The notes under the pieces: generated by a model | Seen by the model: only the letters and a program-made list of their open reading frames with translations | What the model was told of the DNA's origin: nothing | Database searches by the model: none | Program-made: the position numbers and the translations under genes | From: SXOA01 sp051004015 | GTDB lineage: Bacteria > Planctomycetota > Planctomycetia > Pirellulales > Pirellulaceae | Assembly: GCA_051004015.1 (NCBI GenBank) | Contig: JBPCKT010000098.1 | Location: 1 to 9,542, forward strand | Length of the DNA stretch: 9,542 nucleotides | Direction of reading: 5' to 3' | Shown: piece after piece, positions 1 through 5,858 of the stretch | Layout of the letters: every line of letters starts with the position of its first letter | Numbering within the stretch: position 1 is the stretch's first letter

Positions 1-61
1 TCACCTGGCTCCAAACCTCCAGCCGCCGACGCTCTCGCTTGCTCATCGCCAACGTCTCCAT
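1..61 (-). CDS. Transposase N-terminus, ISNCY-type (partial)
   Basis: This is a partial gene, with only the first 20 codons visible before the left edge. The minus-strand ATG at 61-59 opens a frame reading METLAMSKRERRRLEVWSQV. The pattern MSxRERxRLEVxxxV is the usual opening of ISNCY-type DDE transposases, where it leads into an N-terminal helix-turn-helix that binds the element ends. A near-perfect Shine-Dalgarno (AAAGGAGGG, minus strand 76-68) sits 6 bases upstream of the ATG and fixes this start over the in-frame ATG five codons later. The helix-turn-helix and catalytic domain lie outside the window, so whether the gene is intact cannot be judged. The family assignment rests on 20 residues plus the characteristic end repeats. 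Confidence 0.6.
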   Translation of the reverse strand, partial: METLAMSKRERRRLEVWSQV

Positions 62-67
62 GTCCAG

Positions 68-76
68 CCCTCCTTT
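68..76 (-). promoter_or_regulatory. Shine-Dalgarno of the transposase gene
   Basis: Minus strand AAAGGAGGG lies 6 bases upstream of the ATG at 61-59. It is the strongest ribosome binding site in the window and stands out because most other genes here have weak ones or none. Confidence 0.7.
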
Positions 77-89
77 GGAAGGGCAGCAT

Positions 90-152
90 GGGGACATTTC
101 TATCCGTCGCCAGAGGGGACATTTCTATCCGTCGCCAGAGGGGACATTTCTA
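90..152. repeat. Three direct repeats of 25-bp period at the IS end
   Basis: GGGGACATTTCTA occurs at 90-102, 115-127 and 140-152. The first two are followed by the identical 12-bp spacer TCCGTCGCCAGA, giving two perfect 25-bp units plus a 13-bp third copy. The regular spacing (about 2.4 helical turns) between the element tip and the transposase start suggests an array of transposase binding sites or a terminal repeat with internal copies. The repetition is seen directly; the binding role is inference. Confidence 0.85.
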
Positions 153-277
153 ATGGTGGATGACAGTCAACGAAATGCAGGAGTGGAATGCGACGCCTGC
201 CGTTAGAAGACGTAATCTTCACGCTCCCAATGACGGATCTCGCACCTGCGGTGACGCCCTATTGTTGTTGTTCCGGG

Positions 278-306
278 CGGACATGGACTTTGCGGTCAGT
301 TAGAAT
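278..306 (+). promoter_or_regulatory. Possible promoter of the PSCyt1/DUF1501 operon
   Basis: A good sigma-70-like -10 box TAGAAT lies at 301-306, with a weak -35 candidate CGGACA at 278-283 (GACA matches the consensus end) and a 17-base spacer. Transcription would be expected to begin about 7 bases after the -10 box, essentially at the ATG at 313, giving a leaderless or nearly leaderless mRNA. No convincing Shine-Dalgarno precedes the ATG, which fits. The rest of 154-312 shows no gene; it holds only a 5-bp inverted repeat (206-210 with 216-220) of doubtful meaning. Confidence 0.4.
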
Positions 307-312
307 CACAGG

Positions 313-2919
313 ATGCGATTCGCCCTGCCGATGTGGCTGTTGTTGCTCGTCCCGTGGTGTTGCTCCGCGCTCGTTGCCGAGGAGCCGGATTACGTGAACA
401 AGGTGCAGCCGGTATTGGCCGCGAAGTGCCTGAAGTGCCATGGGGCGGACGATCCGAAGGGGAATCTCGACCTGCGGTCGAAGGCGGGAATGCTGGCGGG
501 TGGAGATTCCGGGCCGGCGATTGTCGAGAAGGATGCCGCCAAGAGCCTGCTGCTGCAGCGGATTGCGGCTGGGGAGATGCCGCCCAAGGAGAGCCCAGGA
601 CTGACCGCGGCAGAGGCGGCGGTGCTCAAGGCCTGGATTGAGGCGGGGGCAATCGCGCCGGATGTGCCGCTGGCGGAGAAGGCCGGGAAATTTGATGCGG
701 AGGGGAGAAAGCACTGGGCGTTTCAGAAAATTGGTCGGCCGGCATTGCCAGGGGTCAAAGAGGAAGCCGCGCTCGGCACGCCGATTGATGCCTTTGTGCT
801 GAAAGAGCTGGAAAATCGCGGCTTGCGGTATTCCGGGGCTGCCGAGAAGCGGATGCTGATTCGCCGCGTCTATCTGGACTTGCTGGGGCTGCCGCCGAGT
901 CCGCAGGAGGTGGAGGCGTTTCTGGCGGATGCGAGTTCGGATGCCTACGAGCAGCTGCTCGACCGGGTGTTGGCGTCGCCCCACTTCGGCGAGCGGTGGG
1001 GGCGGCACTGGCTGGATGCGGCCGGCTATGTGGATGTGGGGACCACGGACAATGACGCGGCAATTATTCACCCTTTAGAGAACCGCTGGCTGTACCGGGA
1101 CTATGTGGTGCGGGCCTTCAACACCTACAAGCCCTGGCGGGAATTTCTGACGGAGCAATTGGCGGGGGATGAACTGGTGGACTGGCGGAGTGCGCCGAGC
1201 TATACGCCGGAAATTCGGGACAGCCTGATTGCCACTGGCTTTTTGCGGGCGAGCGCCGACGACACGTTTGAACGGGAACTCAATACGCCGGTGACGCAGT
1301 TTGCCGTCTTGCAGCGGACGAGTGAGATTCTTGCCAACAACCTGCTCGGGCTGACGCTCAACTGTGCGAAGTGCCACGACCACAAGTACGAGCCGCTGAG
1401 CCAGAAGGACTATTACCGCTTCATCTCGCTGGTTCAGCCGGTCTTCAATCCGGACAAATGGTTGCAGCCGAAGGATCGGCAGTTGCCGGGCATCTCGGCC
1501 AAGGAGCAGGAGGAGATTAACCGCCACAACGGCGAAATTGACAAGCAGACCGGCGAGTTGCAGGGCCAAATCAGCAAGGTGCAGGCTCCCTATCAGGCAA
1601 AGCTGGCCGCGGCGAAGCTGGAGACTATTCCAGCGGCCATTCGCGCCGATTTGCAAGCGGCCCTGGCGACGGCCGCCGACAAGCGGACCGAGGTGCAGAA
1701 GTATCTGGCGGAAAAGCTCGGTCCTTCGGTGGCCGTTAAGCCGGAGGAAGTTGCCGCGGCGCTAAACGAGACAGAGAAGAAGCAAGTTGCCGATCTGCAG
1801 AAGCAAAGTGGCGAGAAGAACGCCCAGAAGAAATCGTGGCCCAACTGGCAAGTCATTTGTGAAGCCGGCCCGCCGACTCCTACTCGCCTGCTCAAGCGAG
1901 GCAATTTCGAAACTCCTGGCGTGGAGGTCGCTCCCGGCTTTGTGAATATCCTCTGCGGACCGGAGGCGCTGGGCTATCTGAAGGACGCTAAGCCGGCCAT
2001 TAGTTCCAGCGGACGGCGACTGGCGCTGGCCAGATGGCTGACCGACGAGAGCAGTCCCGCGGCGCACCTGGCGGTGCGGGTGCAGGTGAACCGCGTCTGG
2101 CAACATCTGTTTGGCAAGGGACTCGCCGAAACGCCCGACAACCTCGGCCTCACCGGCAGCCGGCCATCGCACCCGGAGTTGCTGGAATGGCTTTCGGCGG
2201 AATATCTGCAAAATGGCGGACGTCTCAAGCCGCTGCTTCGGAAACTGATGACCTCGCGGGTCTATTTGCAAACTTCCGCCGTCGGACCGGACAACATCGC
2301 CGCTGCCAAGACCGACCCCGAAAATCGCTGGCTCTGGCGGATGCGGCTGCGGCGTCTGGAAGCGGAGGCCACTCGCGATTGCATCCTGGCGGCCAGCGGG
2401 CGGCTAGAAACGACCATCGGCGGCGCACCAGTGCCCGTCGAGCCGAAGCCGGACGGAACGTTCGTCATTCCAGAAAAGGGGCTTCCCACGTCCACCAGCA
2501 AATGGCGACGCACTATCTACCTGCTGGCCCGACGCAACTACCATCCCGCGCTGCTCGCCGTCTTCGATCAGCCGAACCTGACTATGAACTGCACCCGCCG
2601 CGAGTCCTCCGCCGTGGTGCTGCAATCGCTGGCAATGCTGAACGACCCCGTCGTCGTCGAGCAGGCAGCGGCCTTGGCGGAGAGAGTCGAGAAGGAAGCC
2701 GGAACAACAGAGCCAACGAGGAAAATTGAAACTGCCTGGCAAATCGTCCTCGGTCGTTTGCCGTCTGCGAGCGAGAAGCAAGCCTGCGCCGAGCTATTGC
2801 AAAAGCAAACCGCCAATTTTGTAACCGAAAAGCAACCAGCGGAGCAAGCGGCTCATCAGGCGCTCACCCACTTGTGCCACATGCTGATTAATACGAGCGA
2901 ATTCATTTACATACCGTAG
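313..2919 (+). CDS. Exported PSCyt1/DUF1549/DUF1553 cytochrome-like protein
   Basis: This is an 868-aa planctomycete-type exported protein. Residues 1-22 form a signal peptide with likely cleavage after LVA. Residues about 27-112 match the planctomycete cytochrome c domain (PSCyt1), with heme motif CLKCH at 39-43 and a late Met (GEMPP, M89) as a possible axial ligand. About 154-375 is DUF1549 (PSCyt2), with a second CxxCH (CAKCH, 351-355). About 395-510 is a Lys/Glu/Ala-rich segment likely to form a coiled coil. About 565-845 is DUF1553 (PSD1), containing NRVWQHLFGKGL. The length is usual for the family. The protein should sit in the periplasm and may carry covalent heme and pass electrons; its substrate is unknown. 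It is followed after 6 bp by a DUF1501 gene, its standard partner in planctomycetes. The first ATG was chosen because it gives a complete signal peptide. Family assignment is firm; biochemical role is not established. Confidence 0.93.
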   Translation: MRFALPMWLLLLVPWCCSALVAEEPDYVNKVQPVLAAKCLKCHGADDPKGNLDLRSKAGMLAGGDSGPAIVEKDAAKSLLLQRIAAGEMPPKESPGLTAAEAAVLKAWIEAGAIAPDVPLAEKAGKFDAEGRKHWAFQKIGRPALPGVKEEAALGTPIDAFVLKELENRGLRYSGAAEKRMLIRRVYLDLLGLPPSPQEVEAFLADASSDAYEQLLDRVLASPHFGERWGRHWLDAAGYVDVGTTDNDAAIIHPLENRWLYRDYVVRAFNTYKPWREFLTEQLAGDELVDWRSAPSYTPEIRDSLIATGFLRASADDTFERELNTPVTQFAVLQRTSEILANNLLGLTLNCAKCHDHKYEPLSQKDYYRFISLVQPVFNPDKWLQPKDRQLPGISAKEQEEINRHNGEIDKQTGELQGQISKVQAPYQAKLAAAKLETIPAAIRADLQAALATAADKRTEVQKYLAEKLGPSVAVKPEEVAAALNETEKKQVADLQKQSGEKNAQKKSWPNWQVICEAGPPTPTRLLKRGNFETPGVEVAPGFVNILCGPEALGYLKDAKPAISSSGRRLALARWLTDESSPAAHLAVRVQVNRVWQHLFGKGLAETPDNLGLTGSRPSHPELLEWLSAEYLQNGGRLKPLLRKLMTSRVYLQTSAVGPDNIAAAKTDPENRWLWRMRLRRLEAEATRDCILAASGRLETTIGGAPVPVEPKPDGTFVIPEKGLPTSTSKWRRTIYLLARRNYHPALLAVFDQPNLTMNCTRRESSAVVLQSLAMLNDPVVVEQAAALAERVEKEAGTTEPTRKIETAWQIVLGRLPSASEKQACAELLQKQTANFVTEKQPAEQAAHQALTHLCHMLINTSEFIYIP

Positions 2920-2925
2920 TGGTTT

Positions 2926-4338
2926 ATGTTCAACACTCTCTCCCGCCGCGAACTCCTCCGCACCTCCGCGCTCGGCTTCGGCAGCCTGGCGTTTGCGCAC
3001 ATGATGGCGAATTCGGCCCCTGCTTCCCCCAGCCCCCAGTCCCCAGCCCCCAGCCCCTCCCCGCATTTCCCCCCCAAGGCCGAAGCCGTCATCATGCTGA
3101 TGCAGAACGGCGGGCCGAGCCAGATGGACCTGTTCGACCCCAAGCCGGAGTTGACGAAGAACAACGGCAAGACGGCGAATGTTGAGACTTATCAGCTCGG
3201 GAATAGCGACAAATTGATGGCCTCGCCCCTCACGTTCAAGAAGTACGGCGAGTGCGGCCTGGAGATGTCCACGCTGCTGCCGCATCTGGGCTCGGTCGCG
3301 GACGAGCTATGTGTCATCCGCTCGATGCACTCGGAGCACAACAATCACACCGAGGCCCTCGTCCTGCTTAACACGGGGAAGATCTTTCCCGGTCGGCCCG
3401 CGCTCGGCTCGTGGATCAGCTACGGCCTGGGGACGGAAAACCAGAACCTGCCAGCGTACATCGTGCTCCGCGATCCCGAAGGCTACAACACCAGCGGCAC
3501 GCTTCTCTGGCAGAACGGCTGGCTCCCCGCCCAGTTCCGCGGGACGGAAGTTTCCACGCAAGGCTCGCCGGTCCTCAATCTGCGTCCGCAAACACCCCTG
3601 GCCCCAGCTGTGCAAAAGGAAAACCTCGACCTTCTGGCCCGGCTCAACGAAGAACATCGCCGCAGCTACCCGCTCGACGGCGAGCTTGAGACGCGCATCC
3701 GCAACTACGAGCTGGCGGCCCGCATGCAGCTCGCCGCGGGGGACATCCTGGACCTTTCCAAGGAAACGCAGGAGACGCAAAAGCTCTACGGCCTCGATAA
3801 CACCGAAACGGCCGGCTATGGCCTCCGTTGCCTGATGGCCCGCCGCCTGGTGGAAAGCGGCGTCCGCTTCGTGCAGGTCTTCCCGCCGGTCAAGCCGCAG
3901 AACCAGCCGTGGGATGCGCATGGCAACGTCAAAACGGACAACGAAAAGATCTGCCTGAAGTGCGACCAGCCATCGGCCGCATTGATTTCCGACCTGAAGC
4001 GTCGCGGCCTCCTCGACAAGACGCTTGTCCTCTGGTCGGGCGAGTTTGGCCGGCTGCCGGTTTCGCAAAACGGCACCGGGCGGGATCATAACCGCAACGC
4101 CTTCACGCTCCTCGCCGCCGGCGGTGGCTTCCGCCGCGGCTATGTGCATGGGGCCACCGACGAAGTTGGCTACCGGGCAGTGGACAAACGGGTGAGCGTG
4201 CCGGACCTGCACGCCACCGTCCTGCAACAGCTCGGCCTCGACCACAACAAGCTCACCTGGCTCCACGCCGGCATCGACGAAACCCTCACCGACAGCCGGG
4301 TGACGGGGGCAAAGGTGCAGCCGGACCTGGTGGGTTGA
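2926..4338 (+). CDS. Tat-exported DUF1501 protein
   Basis: This 470-aa protein has a twin-arginine signal at its N-terminus (SRRELL at 6-11, then a hydrophobic stretch to about residue 25). The mature part is DUF1501, a family related to the alkaline phosphatase/sulfatase fold. Recognisable family stretches are MQNGGPSQMDLFDPKP (59-74), WDAHGN (329-334), SGEFGR (371-376), GRDHN (385-389) and GATDEVGY (409-416); the conserved Asp and His residues there may bind metal, by analogy to that fold. It lies 6 bp behind the PSCyt1/DUF1549/DUF1553 gene and is surely cotranscribed; the pair is a planctomycete hallmark. No Shine-Dalgarno is visible before the ATG, so translation may be coupled to the upstream gene. 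Residues 31-50 are an unusual Ser/Pro-rich linker encoded by a 7-bp tandem repeat. Enzymatic activity is unproven for the family. Confidence 0.93.
   Translation: MFNTLSRRELLRTSALGFGSLAFAHMMANSAPASPSPQSPAPSPSPHFPPKAEAVIMLMQNGGPSQMDLFDPKPELTKNNGKTANVETYQLGNSDKLMASPLTFKKYGECGLEMSTLLPHLGSVADELCVIRSMHSEHNNHTEALVLLNTGKIFPGRPALGSWISYGLGTENQNLPAYIVLRDPEGYNTSGTLLWQNGWLPAQFRGTEVSTQGSPVLNLRPQTPLAPAVQKENLDLLARLNEEHRRSYPLDGELETRIRNYELAARMQLAAGDILDLSKETQETQKLYGLDNTETAGYGLRCLMARRLVESGVRFVQVFPPVKPQNQPWDAHGNVKTDNEKICLKCDQPSAALISDLKRRGLLDKTLVLWSGEFGRLPVSQNGTGRDHNRNAFTLLAAGGGFRRGYVHGATDEVGYRAVDKRVSVPDLHATVLQQLGLDHNKLTWLHAGIDETLTDSRVTGAKVQPDLVG
3026..3060 (+). repeat. Heptanucleotide tandem repeat (CCCCCAG) within the DUF1501 gene
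   Basis: Five consecutive 7-bp units are visible: CCCCCAG (3026-3032), CCCCCAG (3033-3039), TCCCCAG (3040-3046), CCCCCAG (3047-3053) and the degenerate CCCCTCC (3054-3060). A C-rich stretch, including a run of 7 C at 3069-3075, continues just downstream. The array encodes the Ser/Pro-rich segment after the Tat signal. It resembles the CCCCAGT-type short tandemly repeated repetitive (STRR) sequences described in heterocystous cyanobacteria. Because the unit is not a multiple of three, gain or loss of one copy would shift the frame. Confidence 0.85.
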
Positions 4339-4389
4339 GCGAACTCGGTCGCTCCGTCGCAAGGACGGTCTGGGAAGGCCATCCTACGT

Positions 4390-4404
4390 CGGCAAACTTT
4401 GCCG
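4390..4404 (+). terminator. Small hairpin after the DUF1501 gene, possible terminator
   Basis: CGGCAAACTTTGCCG is a perfect 15-bp palindrome that can fold as a 6-bp stem with a 3-base loop, 51 bp after the DUF1501 stop. It is followed only by a short TTT, so a Rho-independent terminator is weakly supported. A second inverted repeat, AATGAC/GTCATT (4420-4425 with 4435-4440), follows. The gap 4339-4562 contains nothing else I can support apart from a weak TGCCG/CGGCA hairpin (4485-4499). It is the only place between 313 and 7727 where a terminator and a second promoter would fit. Confidence 0.3.
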
Positions 4405-4562
4405 CAGTTTCCCACTGTGAATGACTCGGCCTCCGTCATTGTTCCCAGCCGCTCCGGCCGCCGATGAAGAAGAAGCGCGGCCCTGCCGGTTTTCGGCAAG
4501 AGGTGCGCAGGGAGACTGCACCGCTAGCACCGCTGGCGGCGACTGTAACAGGGAAGTTGACT

Positions 4563-5357
4563 ATGCGGCACATGACGCTGCGAGGGTGGCTTGGTCTATC
4601 TGGCGTTGCCGGCCTGTTGCTATTGGTGGGAGCGGCCCTCGCTCAGGATTCGCCGGCCGAAGCGGCGGCCTCTCAGGGGAAAATCCCGACGAAGAACCTG
4701 CTGGATGTCATGCACGACGGCGGGCCGCTGATGTATCCCATCGGCCTGTGTTCCTTCGTGCTGTTCGTCTTCGTCTTTGAGCGGTTTATCGCGCTTCGCC
4801 GCGGGCGGGTCATTCCGCGGCCGTTTGTCAAGCGGATTCTGGAGCAGCTCAAGGAAGGGCAGCTTGACCGCGAGAAGGCCCTGCAGCTCTGCGAGGATAA
4901 CCGCAGCCCGGTCGCCGTCGTCTTCGCCGCCGCGGTGAAGAAATGGGGCCGCGCCTCGGTGGAAGTGGAGCAGGCCATCCTCGATTCCGGCGAGCGGATG
5001 ACCAATCAGCTTCGCCGGCACTTGCGGCTGTTCAGCGGCATCTCGCAGGTAAGTCCGCTGCTCGGCCTGCTCGGCACGGTCGTGGGAATGATCAGCTCCT
5101 TCAACGCCATCTCCGGCGCGGACGCAATGGGCCAGCGCGAGCTGCTCGCCGGCGGCATCGCCCAGGCGCTGCTAACAACCGCGGCCGGCATGTTCGTCGC
5201 CATCCCCGCCCTGATGGCCTACCTGTACTTCGTCGGGCGCGTGGACGGTCTGATTACCGAAATCGACGCTGCCGGCCAGCAGCTCGTCGAGCTCATCAGC
5301 GCCGACGGCCTCGCCACTCGCACTTCCTCAAGCAAACAAAAATCCAAAGCGGCCTAA
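4563..5357 (+). CDS. exbB: ExbB/TolQ/MotA-family proton channel protein
   Basis: This 264-aa inner-membrane protein would form, with ExbD, a proton-driven motor that energises a partner protein. I chose the ATG at 4563, preceded by a weak GGGAAG, because it gives an N-terminal signal-like helix with possible cleavage after ALA (residue 27). The upstream in-frame ATG at 4464 would add 33 residues that look non-membrane and has no ribosome binding site. Membrane helices lie at about 56-78, 163-183 (LLGLLGTVVGMISSF) and 198-224 (ALLTTAAGMFVAIPAL); the last two form the MotA_TolQ_ExbB domain. The conserved pore threonines are present (LGTVVG and LLTTAAG), but the position corresponding to E. coli ExbB Glu176 is Gln (GGIAQALL, Q201). 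exbD follows after 61 bp. The family is certain; ExbB rather than TolQ is inferred from context. Confidence 0.92.
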   Translation: MRHMTLRGWLGLSGVAGLLLLVGAALAQDSPAEAAASQGKIPTKNLLDVMHDGGPLMYPIGLCSFVLFVFVFERFIALRRGRVIPRPFVKRILEQLKEGQLDREKALQLCEDNRSPVAVVFAAAVKKWGRASVEVEQAILDSGERMTNQLRRHLRLFSGISQVSPLLGLLGTVVGMISSFNAISGADAMGQRELLAGGIAQALLTTAAGMFVAIPALMAYLYFVGRVDGLITEIDAAGQQLVELISADGLATRTSSSKQKSKAA

Positions 5358-5371
5358 GTCATCGCTCCCCC

Positions 5372-5406
5372 AATCGTCATTCGCCATTCGAATTTCGTCA
5401 TTTGGA
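5372..5406 (+). repeat. Degenerate heptanucleotide repeat between exbB and exbD
   Basis: Five units of 7 bp follow one another: AATCGTC, ATTCGCC, ATTCGAA, TTTCGTC, ATTTGGA (consensus close to ATTCGTC). They fill most of the 61-bp gap between the exbB stop and the exbD ATG. The composition is AT-richer than the flanking genes. Similar ATTCGTC-type strings occur as dispersed intergenic repeats in some planctomycete genomes, to my recollection. No Shine-Dalgarno is visible between it and exbD. Confidence 0.6.
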
Positions 5407-5418
5407 TTTTCCTCCCCC

Positions 5419-5844
5419 ATGCCCCTCAAGACTTCCCAAGACGACGACATGCCGGCGATCAATCTGACGCCGATGCTGGACATTGTCTTCAACCTGATCA
5501 TCTTTTTCATGGTCGGAACGAGATTCGTCGACGCCGAGAAGCGGGTGGACGTGAAGGTCCCGCAAGTTAAGCATGGGCAAAACCTGACAGCCGTCCCCGA
5601 CAAGCGGATTGTCAACGTCTATAAGGGAGGTCAAATCGCCCTCGACAAACGCGACGTGTCGCTCGACCAGCTCGTGGCCCAGCTCGGCAGCGACCGCCGC
5701 CAGAACCCCGAAATGGAGATTACCATCCGCGGAGATGGAGACAGCAACTTCCAGCATGTCGCCTCCGTGCTGGCCGGCTGCAGCAGCGCCGGCATCCAGA
5801 ACATCAGCATCTCGGTCCGCCCGGATGGAACAAAGCGGCGGTAA
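5419..5844 (+). CDS. exbD: ExbD/TolR-family biopolymer transport protein
   Basis: This 141-aa single-pass membrane protein is the partner of the ExbB channel. A short cytoplasmic N-terminus leads into INLTPMLDIVFNLIIFFMV (14-32), the signature of the family; D21 is the membrane aspartate that carries the proton (Asp25 in E. coli ExbD). The rest (about 38-141) is the periplasmic domain that dimerises and binds peptidoglycan or a TonB-like partner. Length and start match the family. The ATG follows a C-rich stretch (CCTCCCCC) with no ribosome binding site, so translation may depend on coupling or on other signals. The next gene starts 14 bp after the stop, with a good Shine-Dalgarno. Confidence 0.95.
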   Translation: MPLKTSQDDDMPAINLTPMLDIVFNLIIFFMVGTRFVDAEKRVDVKVPQVKHGQNLTAVPDKRIVNVYKGGQIALDKRDVSLDQLVAQLGSDRRQNPEMEITIRGDGDSNFQHVASVLAGCSSAGIQNISISVRPDGTKRR

Positions 5845-5847
5845 CTC

Positions 5848-5852
5848 GGAGG
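5848..5852 (+). promoter_or_regulatory. Shine-Dalgarno that decides a GTG start
   Basis: GGAGG lies 6 bases upstream of GTG at 5859-5861, just after the exbD stop (5842-5844). It supports the GTG as the start of the 622-aa protein; the first in-frame ATG (codon 22) would cut into the first membrane helix. Confidence 0.7.
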
Positions 5853-5858
5853 CCCTTC

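Larger units (their letters stand above)
1..153 (-). mobile_element. End of an ISNCY-type insertion sequence (rest lies left of window)
   Basis: This is the 5' end of an insertion sequence whose transposase reads leftwards off the window. The sequence shows a transposase N-terminus (positions 61 to 1), a strong Shine-Dalgarno, and three GGGGACATTTCTA motifs between 90 and 152. From experience with this element group, the tip read inward on the minus strand starts TTAGAAATGTCCCC, which would place the outer boundary near 153. The exact end and any target-site duplication cannot be fixed because the other end is not visible. Confidence 0.65.

Noticed and set aside
206..220. GAAGA/TCTTC inverted repeat upstream of the promoter
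   Set aside because: A 5-bp stem with a 5-base loop is common by chance. It lies too far upstream and is too short to call an operator.
188..397. Small plus-strand frame (69 codons) over the operon promoter
   Set aside because: It is Cys/Arg-rich without motif, overlaps the signal-peptide region of the 868-aa protein out of frame and has no ribosome binding site.
4464..4562. An N-terminal extension of ExbB from the ATG at 4464
   Set aside because: The added 33 residues are charged and precede a normal signal-like helix, and no ribosome binding site lies upstream of 4464. Starting at 4563 gives a typical N-terminus.
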